Shown here: one piece after another, positions 47,261 through 54,423 of the stretch
How the letters are laid out: every line of letters starts with the position of its first letter
How positions within the stretch are numbered: the stretch's first letter is position 1
Origin: Pedobacter heparinus DSM 2366
GTDB taxonomy: Bacteria > Bacteroidota > Bacteroidia > Sphingobacteriales > Sphingobacteriaceae
Direction of reading: 5' to 3'
Length of the DNA: 64,000 nucleotides
Assembly (NCBI RefSeq): GCF_000023825.1
Contig: NC_013061.1
Location: 2,790,001-2,854,000 of the forward strand
Made by a program: the position numbers and the translations under genes
The notes under the pieces: model-generated
Databases searched by the model: none
What the model saw: the letters and a program-made list of their open reading frames with translations, nothing else
Told to the model about the DNA's origin: nothing

Positions 47261-48045
47261 TTAATGGCCATCTCCTTTTTAACTGCTTTAGATACAATTT
47301 TCAGCTTGGTCTCTACGGGTAGCAAACCCATAATGCGGTGGTTGATCCTGTTCCAGAAACCAGGGATAATAAGGGCCTTGCCCACCAGGGTTTTCTTCAG
47401 TGCTATTTCCGCAATCGCTGAGGTGCTGAGCAGGCCCATCCGGCCTTTTATTCCCTGTTCCATGATCCTCGCTGATACGCCCGAATTGGTCATGATGGGT
47501 CCAGGATAAACCACACTTACAGATACACAGGTATCACTCAACTCCTCCCTTAAGCCCAGCGCAAAAGATGAGATAAAAGCCTTCGATGCCGGATATACCG
47601 TTTTATAAGCTATCGGGGTAAATGCAGCCATGCTCGAAATGTTCATGATATAGCCCCTGTCCTGTTTCAGCAAGCCGGGCAAAAGGATTTGCGTAATCAG
47701 CACCATACTCCTGATGTTGACCTGTAAAATCCTGTCAATGGCTGTAAGCGGGCTTTCAGTAATGGCAACGGTTCCACCAATCCCCGCATTGTTGATCAGA
47801 AAATTGATCTCAAAGTTTTCAGCAATATAATTCAGCTTTTCAACCAGCAAAATGCTGTCGGTCATGTCAAACTCAAATACTTCGATCTTAATCCCAAACT
47901 CCAGCATCAGGTTTTCGGCCAGTGATACTGTATTGCTGGCCGGAAGCGCAATCATAATGATGTTCATGCCCAGCCCGGCGCACTGTATAGAGAATTCCCT
48001 GCCCAGCCCGGCACTCGCGCCTGTAATCAATGTATACCTGCTCAT
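47257..48045 (-). CDS. Short-chain dehydrogenase/reductase
   Basis: A 262-residue classical SDR. TGASAGLG (residues 8-15) binds NAD(P), NNAGIGG follows, and the catalytic Tyr-Pro-Ala-Ser-Lys is in TVYPASKAF. The C-terminal half contains hydrophobic helices (SAIAEIALKKTLVGKALIIPGFW) as in membrane-associated acyl or ketone reductases. Overlaps its neighbours by 4 bp on both sides (ATGA type), so it is translationally coupled. Confidence 0.9.
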   Translation of the reverse strand: MSRYTLITGASAGLGREFSIQCAGLGMNIIMIALPASNTVSLAENLMLEFGIKIEVFEFDMTDSILLVEKLNYIAENFEINFLINNAGIGGTVAITESPLTAIDRILQVNIRSMVLITQILLPGLLKQDRGYIMNISSMAAFTPIAYKTVYPASKAFISSFALGLREELSDTCVSVSVVYPGPIMTNSGVSARIMEQGIKGRMGLLSTSAIAEIALKKTLVGKALIIPGFWNRINHRIMGLLPVETKLKIVSKAVKKEMAIK

Positions 48046-48611
48046 CTCAGTGGTCTGCTTTCTTCAAAATAAACACTCAGATATTGTTGTACCTTCTTTA
48101 AGGAATCGCGGTCAGCACCCACCTTAAAATCTGAATCCTTATAGCTAAAATTTGCTATAAAATGCCTGATGTTCAAACATACAAATCGTTTTCCTATATA
48201 ATGATGGATGCCTGTTACATCCGCCTTATCTATTCCCGAAAGGGTTTTTCTGCACAGGTATTCCAGCAATTGTATATTGATATCGTCCAGCTCATCCAGT
48301 ACCGCATACTCGGCAAGCGACCTCATCAGGCTGTTGATCATCAGCAGTTCCATCCAGCTGCAGCCAAAACCGTAATGTGTACAGGCTTTACGCTGTACCA
48401 CATACTGCTCTACCAGTTCCTTACCCAGATAGGCCTGTTCTATTTTTTCCAGAAAATCAACCAGCAGGTTTGAAGCATCTGTAGCTTGCAGCTCATAATC
48501 AACTACCACACTGATAATTTTTCTCACTGTGCCATGCAATGCGATAAGATCAGACAGCTCACCAGAGAGCCTGATCCCTGATCCGTTTTCAAAAAGACAA
48601 CTCTTTAACAT
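48042..48611 (-). CDS. Unknown protein heading the SDR/two-component operon
   Basis: About 189 residues from the ATG at 48611; a TTG at 48635 would add eight. Soluble, alpha-rich, with no signal peptide. It has several Cys (KSCLFENG, KACTHYGFGCSW, LEYLCRK, FVCLNIRHF) and a helix-rich middle (ELLMINSLMRSLAEYAVLDELDDINIQ). I recognise no family. It is coupled to the SDR gene and is probably a partner or regulator of it. Confidence 0.6.
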   Translation of the reverse strand: MLKSCLFENGSGIRLSGELSDLIALHGTVRKIISVVVDYELQATDASNLLVDFLEKIEQAYLGKELVEQYVVQRKACTHYGFGCSWMELLMINSLMRSLAEYAVLDELDDINIQLLEYLCRKTLSGIDKADVTGIHHYIGKRFVCLNIRHFIANFSYKDSDFKVGADRDSLKKVQQYLSVYFEESRPLR

Positions 48612-48964
48612 AATGTGCTTATTTGTACCCTGCAAAACTGTACATATATTTACCGGGGAAAAACAAATAAAAGACGAGCCGTCAATATTTCAGCCTGAGT
48701 TGTAAAAAAAGAGTACTCAAAAGAAATTGGCCTTAAAAGAGAAACGGGAATAAAGTCGGAGAGACTATTCCCGTTTATAAGGTCGATCCACCACAGATCA
48801 ACCTAAACCAAACTAAACCGATACGATAAGAACAAATAACATGCCAAAAAAACAAAACCCCAAAATTCCCCTGTTTTCATCTTCAGCCTGACATACAGAT
48901 GTCAGATAACTGATCATAAAACCATAATTTTGTCTACAATTGTTAACGCTGCTACAATTCTCCT
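48612..48964. promoter_or_regulatory. Divergent spacer with a hairpin, a palindrome and a -7 element
   Basis: No gene is seen here. From left to right: AAACGGGAATA/TATTCCCGTTT (48742-48752 with 48766-48776) is a perfect 11-bp stem of terminator type; CTGACAT-acag-ATGTCAG (48888-48905) is a perfect 7-bp inverted repeat; TAATTTTG (48925-48932) matches TAnnTTTG. The palindrome ends 19 bp before the -7 element, so it would overlap the -33 region of the eamA promoter and fits a repressor or activator site. Confidence 0.5.
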
Positions 48965-49813
48965 ATGAAAACAATAAAAATTCCTCCATTGCCCGCTGTA
49001 CTCCTGGCCATCATCAGTGTACAGGGTGGTGCGGCAATCGCCAAAGGCTTATTCCCACTGCTTGGCGCTGCGGGCACTGCTTCTGTAAGGATAGGGTTCT
49101 CGGCCATCATCCTGCTTGCAGTCTACCGGCCAAATTTAAAACAGCTTAGCCTGCAACAATGGAAAACAGTGAGCGCTTATGGCCTTTCACTGGGTGCTAT
49201 GAACCTTATTTTTTACCTCGCCATAAAAAGGATCCCGCTGGGTCTGGGTGTAACGCTCGAATTTATCGGACCTTTGCTCCTGGCTGTACTAGGCTCCAAG
49301 CGGGCAATTGATTTTCTATGGGTGCTCCTTGCAGCCATCGGTATTGCCTGTATTGCACCATGGAACGAAAAAGGTGCCGACCTGCTGGGCATGTTCCTGG
49401 CCCTGCTGGCCGGTGCGTTCTGGGCAGGCTATATTGTACTGGGCGGCCGCATCTCCAAACTGATGGACGGCGGCCAGGCTGTAGCCATTGGTATGGTCTT
49501 CGCCTCAGTTGTTGTATTGCCTTTTGGTATTGCCGGTGGTATATTGAACCACTTTAGTCCAACTATGCTGTTCTCGGGCATTGCGCTTGCACTGCTCTCA
49601 AGCGCCATCCCTTTTACCTTAGAGATCAACGCCCTACGAAAAATACCTGCCCGTACTTTCAGTATTTTAATGAGCCTGGAACCTGCTGTAGCAGCAATAT
49701 GCGGACTCCTCTTCCTGAATGAAATACTTTCTTTTCATGAATGGCTGGCCGTGGCCCTGGTGATCATCGCCAGCGCCGGGGCTACCCTTACAAAAGGAAA
49801 GCGGAACCTTTAA
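48965..49813 (+). CDS. EamA-family transporter, RhtA-like exporter
   Basis: A 282-residue inner-membrane protein with about ten helices in two repeated EamA halves. Landmarks are GGAAIAKGLFPLLGAAGTASVRIGFSA in the first half and ALLSSAIPFTLEINALRKIPARTFSILMSLEPAVAAICGLLFLNE in the second. RhtA-type members export threonine and homoserine; the substrate here is inferred only. The start at 48965 gives a normal-length protein. Confidence 0.88.
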   Translation: MKTIKIPPLPAVLLAIISVQGGAAIAKGLFPLLGAAGTASVRIGFSAIILLAVYRPNLKQLSLQQWKTVSAYGLSLGAMNLIFYLAIKRIPLGLGVTLEFIGPLLLAVLGSKRAIDFLWVLLAAIGIACIAPWNEKGADLLGMFLALLAGAFWAGYIVLGGRISKLMDGGQAVAIGMVFASVVVLPFGIAGGILNHFSPTMLFSGIALALLSSAIPFTLEINALRKIPARTFSILMSLEPAVAAICGLLFLNEILSFHEWLAVALVIIASAGATLTKGKRNL

Positions 49814-49834
49814 ATCATAAAGGTCCCGCTTTCC
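49796..49834 (+). terminator. Stem-loop at the end of eamA
   Basis: GGAAAGCGG (49796-49804) and CCGCTTTCC (49826-49834) pair; ACCTTTA and TAAAGGT extend the stem inside, with one A/C mismatch. The stem covers the last codons and the stop (TAA at 49811-49813). No strong T-run follows, so termination efficiency is uncertain. Confidence 0.55.
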
Positions 49835-49851
49835 ATGTGTGCTGATCTATT

Positions 49852-51705
49852 TTATTTCAGCAGCTTGTCAATAGCCTGATAAGTCATAGGATGATAATTT
49901 CCTCTGGCAATTTTATAAATCTCTTTAGCAGTTTTTGTGCCCTCAGGAGTTTTCAACAACGCTTTATAAAGTGGAATGATGTGCCACATCCGTCCGTTTT
50001 CTATTAAGTACGACCTGATCCGCTGATCGGCTGCAGTATAATGGTGACGAATGGCCAAAGTATACCAGCCCAGTTGTACATCCGTATTGTTGGAAGCCGT
50101 AAAATGAAACTCTTTATCCAGTTCCGACATTTCCGTAGCGGTCAAATCTGCGGGAAGCTGACTGATAAAATAACGTTTCTCATTGCTCGACACAATTTCC
50201 TTACGCAAACCGGTCAGCTGTCCGGTTTTTCGCCATCTGCCCAGTAAACCATCAATTACCTTAAATCTTTCTGAGCCAACCGCAACAATATTAGCAGGAA
50301 TTCCAGGACCATACACCCAGGCTTTAACATTGATCTTCTGCTCCAATTCCCCGTCGCCCTTAATCAAGTTCTTATTCAAATAGTCTAAAAACTGCTCGGT
50401 AGTCAGCGATTGAAAGGCATGGGCATCAAAATAACTCCTTAAAAAAGCATCAAATTTTTCCCGGCCCACAGCGGCCTCAATGCCCCGTAAAAAGAAATAC
50501 CCTTTTTCATAAGCAATGTCATTGGTGCCCTCATCCGGGTTCCGGCCGCTATAATCTGTTTTTAAATGGGTGTCCTTACTGCCTGCCCCCATATCCGAAA
50601 TCGCATCATCTAAAGCATGTCTGGCAAAAACGGCCTGCATGTCCGCTTCATGCTTACCATACAGTTCTTCATCAATCCTGCGCTCAAAATAATTGGTAAA
50701 GCCTTCATTTAACCAGAAATCATTCCAGGTTGCATTGGTAACCAGGTTTCCACTCCAGCTATGTGCAAGCTCATGACAGATGATACTCACCAGTGAGCGG
50801 TCGCCGGCAATAATAGTTGGTGTAATAAAAGTCAGGTTCGGATTCTCCATTCCCCCAAAAGGGAAACTGGGTGGCAGCACCAGCAAATCATATCTTCCCC
50901 ATCGGTACGGACCGTATAATTTTTCTGCAGCCGTAACCATTTTACCCATATCAGCAAATTCCCAAACGGCTTTCTGTAAAACTGAAGGCTCAGCATACAC
51001 ACCCGTACGGGAATCTACAGCTTTAAAAGTAATGTCACCCACCGCCAATGCCAGCAAATAAGATGGAATAGCATGCACCTGTTTAAAATGGTACACACCA
51101 CTGTCGTTTTTTACGGTAGGGTTTTCAGCACTCATCAATGCCAAAAGTTCTTTTGGCACCCTAACCCTTGCATTATAGGTAAAACGGATACCGGGACTGT
51201 CCTGACAAGGAATCCAGCTGCGTGCAGCAATGCTTTCCGACTGGGTAAATAAATAGGGATGCTTTTTACCTGCAGTTTGCCGGGGTGTTAACCATTGCAG
51301 GGCACTTGCCTGCTTATCCGTAGTATAGTAAATATTCACTTGCCTGGTATCAGCTGAAATGGCCACTTTCAGTGCCTTGCCTATAAACTCCTTCTCTTGT
51401 CCGAAACTAAAAGTAGTGCTGCTTTCATCAGCACCCAGGCTAACCTTTTCAATATTGAGTTTACTGTCGTCAAAAACAAGCTCAGTCGCCCCCGCACTGT
51501 TATCAATTGTCCAGCTGGCCTTTCCTTTAATTTGCTGCTGCTCAAAATCAACCGCTATATCCAGGTCAAGGTGCTTCACAAAAGCAGCCGCGGCATTGGC
51601 ATAAGAATGCGGGTCAGCTCCCCCTTCTGATAAAGCTGTTTTATGGTTTTCAGGCTGACAGGCAAGTATCATCAGAACAGGGATAGCTAAAATAAACCAC
51701 TTCAT
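49852..51705 (-). CDS. M1-family aminopeptidase (leukotriene-A4-hydrolase-like)
   Basis: A 617-residue zinc aminopeptidase, likely a lipoprotein (LMILACQPENH, Cys16). The GGMEN exopeptidase motif is in FPFGGMENPNL. The zinc site is HELAHSWSGN (His311, Glu312, His315) and the third ligand is Glu334 in LNEGFTNYFE. The spacing of the HExxH-x18-E motif is exact. A C-terminal HEAT-like helical domain follows. Release of N-terminal residues from periplasmic peptides is the expected role. The upstream lipoprotein gene ends 3 bp before its start. Confidence 0.93.
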   Translation of the reverse strand: MKWFILAIPVLMILACQPENHKTALSEGGADPHSYANAAAAFVKHLDLDIAVDFEQQQIKGKASWTIDNSAGATELVFDDSKLNIEKVSLGADESSTTFSFGQEKEFIGKALKVAISADTRQVNIYYTTDKQASALQWLTPRQTAGKKHPYLFTQSESIAARSWIPCQDSPGIRFTYNARVRVPKELLALMSAENPTVKNDSGVYHFKQVHAIPSYLLALAVGDITFKAVDSRTGVYAEPSVLQKAVWEFADMGKMVTAAEKLYGPYRWGRYDLLVLPPSFPFGGMENPNLTFITPTIIAGDRSLVSIICHELAHSWSGNLVTNATWNDFWLNEGFTNYFERRIDEELYGKHEADMQAVFARHALDDAISDMGAGSKDTHLKTDYSGRNPDEGTNDIAYEKGYFFLRGIEAAVGREKFDAFLRSYFDAHAFQSLTTEQFLDYLNKNLIKGDGELEQKINVKAWVYGPGIPANIVAVGSERFKVIDGLLGRWRKTGQLTGLRKEIVSSNEKRYFISQLPADLTATEMSELDKEFHFTASNNTDVQLGWYTLAIRHHYTAADQRIRSYLIENGRMWHIIPLYKALLKTPEGTKTAKEIYKIARGNYHPMTYQAIDKLLK

Positions 51706-51708
51706 ATT

Positions 51709-52320
51709 TTATTTTAAAGCACTGGTATTCAGGTTTTTCATAAAACCTTCCAGCTCTTCTAAAGTATAGCCTTCGCCATCAAGGCTGATAGAATACCTGT
51801 CTTTATACAAATATTTAATTGACGAACGTACCGATTGGTCTGTCTTTGTGTCCTCGGTCACCGAACGGATCCCGTTCACTTCTTTGGTCTTGGTTTTTGT
51901 ACCATTGGATTCGGATTCAGTATCCATACTCAAAGTCATAGCCATCAAAGAAACAAGCGCACTTCCGGTTTCACCTGCACCGTCCATCACCCCAACTTTT
52001 ATATATTTGGTATCGTCACCGTAAGTTGCATCTATTGAACTCAGCCCGGTAGTGCCCAGGGCCCCTGCACTAAAGCTTTTTCTTTTTAAACCACCCAGTG
52101 TTTCAGGAACAACCGCTTTTAACTCATCGTTGGTCAAAGGGGTCATTTTCTTTAAAGCATTGCTCTGCTCTTCCATCTTTTCTGCAGCGCCCGACATCTT
52201 TTTCAGGTTACTCACGCCTTCCACCGCACTTCCAATACCTGTGCTTTTTTCTTCTTTGTTTGAATTACCGCAGGACACCATAAAAAATGCCATACCTGCT
52301 ATCAGTGTTTTTCTAAGCAT
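51709..52320 (-). CDS. Hypothetical lipoprotein upstream of the M1 peptidase
   Basis: A 203-residue lipoprotein (lipobox FMVSCGN, Cys17). A Lys/Ser-rich linker precedes two beta-rich stretches (TYGDDTKYIKVGVMDGAGETGSALVSLMAM and VRSSIKYLYKDRYSISLDGEGY). No family recognised. It is 3 bp from the peptidase gene, so the two are cotranscribed and may act in the same compartment. Confidence 0.65.
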   Translation of the reverse strand: MLRKTLIAGMAFFMVSCGNSNKEEKSTGIGSAVEGVSNLKKMSGAAEKMEEQSNALKKMTPLTNDELKAVVPETLGGLKRKSFSAGALGTTGLSSIDATYGDDTKYIKVGVMDGAGETGSALVSLMAMTLSMDTESESNGTKTKTKEVNGIRSVTEDTKTDQSVRSSIKYLYKDRYSISLDGEGYTLEELEGFMKNLNTSALK

Positions 52321-52376
52321 AGATTTATATTTTATTTGATATCGAAAGTAACAATTTCTTTTTTAATTGCACAGCA

Positions 52377-53705
52377 TTATAAAAGGTCGTTGGCCAGATT
52401 GGCCAGCTCACTCCGCTCCCCCTTGTCCAGCGTAATGTGGGCATACAACGGATGGTCTTTTGCATGTTCAATCAGGTAAGACAAACCATTGCTCTCCGCA
52501 TCCAGGTAAGGGGTATCTATCTGGTAAATGTCTCCGGTAAAAATGATCTTTGTATCCTCTCCTGCCCTGGATATGATGGTCTTAATCTCGTGGGGCGTTA
52601 AGTTCTGCGCTTCATCCACTATAAAAAAGATCTTGCTCAGGGTCCTTCCCCTGATATAGGCCAGCGGGGTGATCACAATCTTTTCGGTACTCACAAATTC
52701 ATCAATCCTGGCCTGCATTTTAGGATCATCGTTAAACTGCTCTTTTATGAACCTCAGGTTGTCCCATATCGGGGCCATATAAGGGTCAATTTTTGATTTT
52801 ACATCACCGGGTAAAAAACCGATATCTTTATTGCTCAGGGCAACAATAGGCCGGGTTACATAGATCTGCCGGTAGTCTTTACGTTGCTCCAGTGCGCCTG
52901 CAATGGCCAGCAGGGTTTTTCCCGTGCCCGCCTTTCCCTGTATGGTAACCAGTTTAATATCCGGGTTTAGCAATGCATTTATGGCAAAGGACTGCTCATC
53001 GTTGCGTGGGGAAATGTTAAATATAGTACGCGGGGCGACAGGGAAAAGACGTCCCAGAGCCGCATTGTACCAGCTGGCTGTTGTTTTTCGCTTCCCTTTT
53101 AAAATACAGAAATGATTGGCTTCCCTGTCCTGCATGTCCAGGCCCCCTGCATCCACACTTTCTCCGGCTTTCAACAGCTTAAACAATTCATCCGGAACAT
53201 TCGTCAGCACTGCTTTTCCGGTGTACAGTTCATCTACATTTTTAATTTTACCGGTTTCGTAATCCTCCGCGTAGAGTTCCAGGGATTTAGCCTTTAAACG
53301 CAGGCATATGTCTTTAGACACCAGTACCACCTTCTTTTCAGGAAATTCCTGCTTCAGTCCCAATGCCGCATTCAGTATCCGGTGGTCAAATTTTCCCTTC
53401 CCAAAAACAGCTTCTGCATCAATTTGCCCGGGTACATTATCCATTACCACTTTAAACCGGCCATGTTTACTTCCATTTAAAGGGATCCACTGGTTCATGA
53501 TCCGCTCGCCCGAAGCATGGTCCATCAGCCTGATGAAACTCCTGGCTTCCGCATTGCGGGTTTCATTGCCGTTTTTCATGTTGTCCAGTTCTTCCAGTAC
53601 CTGTATCGGAATGGCCACATCATGCTCCTTGAAATTGTTAAAAGCATTGTGATCGTAGAGGATCACCGAGGTATCTAAAACGAAGATCTTTTTTTCTGTA
53701 CTCAT
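52377..53705 (-). CDS. PIN-PhoH ATPase (YlaK-like)
   Basis: A 442-residue protein from the ATG at 53705. The N-terminal PIN-type nuclease domain (about 1-130) starts with FVLDTSVILYD (metal Asp). The PhoH ATPase domain has Walker A GKAGTGKTLLA and Walker B FFIVDEAQNLTP. PhoH2-type PIN-PhoH proteins in mycobacteria unwind and cleave RNA, which may hold here. Full-length compared with the family. Confidence 0.93.
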   Translation of the reverse strand: MSTEKKIFVLDTSVILYDHNAFNNFKEHDVAIPIQVLEELDNMKNGNETRNAEARSFIRLMDHASGERIMNQWIPLNGSKHGRFKVVMDNVPGQIDAEAVFGKGKFDHRILNAALGLKQEFPEKKVVLVSKDICLRLKAKSLELYAEDYETGKIKNVDELYTGKAVLTNVPDELFKLLKAGESVDAGGLDMQDREANHFCILKGKRKTTASWYNAALGRLFPVAPRTIFNISPRNDEQSFAINALLNPDIKLVTIQGKAGTGKTLLAIAGALEQRKDYRQIYVTRPIVALSNKDIGFLPGDVKSKIDPYMAPIWDNLRFIKEQFNDDPKMQARIDEFVSTEKIVITPLAYIRGRTLSKIFFIVDEAQNLTPHEIKTIISRAGEDTKIIFTGDIYQIDTPYLDAESNGLSYLIEHAKDHPLYAHITLDKGERSELANLANDLL

Positions 53706-53957
53706 GATGTATAAAAATAAAGAAAAGATTTGTATCCCGGGGGCTAAAAACAATTAAAGCACCCCTACAGGTGCCTTAACATTGTTATTAATTGGGGGGA
53801 ATTAACGCTAATGTAAACACATACATTATCATAATGAAATAATTTTTTATCATTATCTGTAACATAATTAAAACACTACATTAATTTAACCCTCAGAAAG
53901 GTTTCCAATATCGGGAAATGAAAATAACAGTAATGGGAACAGAAAAACGCATAAAAA
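53706..53957. other. AT-rich gene-free region downstream of the small RNA candidate
   Basis: Sequence between the PhoH gene start and the terminator hairpin. It is strongly AT-rich and holds no credible gene; it may carry the promoter of the PIN-PhoH gene, but no clear TAnnTTTG element stands out. Confidence 0.4.
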
Positions 53958-54000
53958 GAAAACGGAGCCCTTCTTCTTTCGATTCTGGTTCTCCGTTTTC
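53958..54000 (-). terminator. Intrinsic terminator of the small RNA candidate
   Basis: GAAAACGGAG (53958-53967) and CTCCGTTTTC (53991-54000) form a 10-bp stem over a 23-nt loop. Read on the minus strand the stem is followed by TTTTT (53953-53957 region), as in a rho-independent terminator. Confidence 0.7.
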
Positions 54001-54355
54001 ACCTTTCCTATGGCCGTGGCCACAAAAAAAGCATCAATTCGTCTTTTACTTAACAATACGTAATGTTCTTCAGTCCTTGCGAACTTTGAAATCCGTTATC
54101 CTTACTCCGGTCTGTCATTCCCTTAGAAATGCGCAGTGGTGTAGTGTCTGTCCTGGTGTCAGTGCTATTCATTCGCCTCTCGGCTCCTGATGTGTAGGTC
54201 TGCTTCGCTGTCTCCTTTGAATTCGATCCTTACTGATCCTTCGAAAATCCCAGAAACTTTTGCCCGGAGGCTCCTGATTCTTTTTGGAATGTTTCTCAGA
54301 CTGTCAAAGTACTCCGTTATTGATACATCTAATGTACGGCGAATAATTACTTTAA
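54001..54355 (-). ncRNA. Candidate unannotated small RNA
   Basis: This stretch lies between a strong minus-strand promoter (54357-54386) and the terminator at 53958-54000, giving a transcript of roughly 350-390 nt. It is purine-rich on that strand. The one open frame (54165-54359) has no ATG or GTG start, and its only TTG lies inside the -7 element, so coding is unlikely. I saw no RNase P, tmRNA or SRP landmarks. Near its 5' end TACAT-tag-ATGTA can form a small hairpin. It remains a candidate without family assignment. Confidence 0.45.
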
Positions 54356-54356
54356 G

Positions 54357-54386
54357 CAAATATATTTAAGTATATTTATTAACAAG
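54357..54386 (-). promoter_or_regulatory. Sigma-ABfr type promoter of the small RNA candidate
   Basis: On the minus strand CTTG (54383-54386) is followed after 18 nt by TATATTTG (54357-54364), a perfect TAnnTTTG -7 element with the expected -33 TTG. This is the best promoter match found in the window. Confidence 0.65.
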
Positions 54387-54423
54387 TTTTTAACAGCTTT
54401 TCAACAGGTTATTCACAATCAGG

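Noticed and set aside
53918..54190. Plus-strand 90-codon frame in the same spacer
   Set aside because: The product is compositionally unlike a protein (runs of Ser/Pro/Trp, no fold) and it runs through the terminator hairpin.
54001..54355. RNase P RNA, tmRNA or SRP RNA
   Set aside because: I looked for the P4 core GAGGAAAGTCCGG, the tmRNA tRNA-like end and the SRP apical loop and did not find them.
54165..54359. 64-codon frame in the minus-strand spacer as a protein gene
   Set aside because: Its only start is a TTG inside the -7 element of the best promoter in the window and it has no ATG or GTG. The region is better explained as a noncoding RNA.
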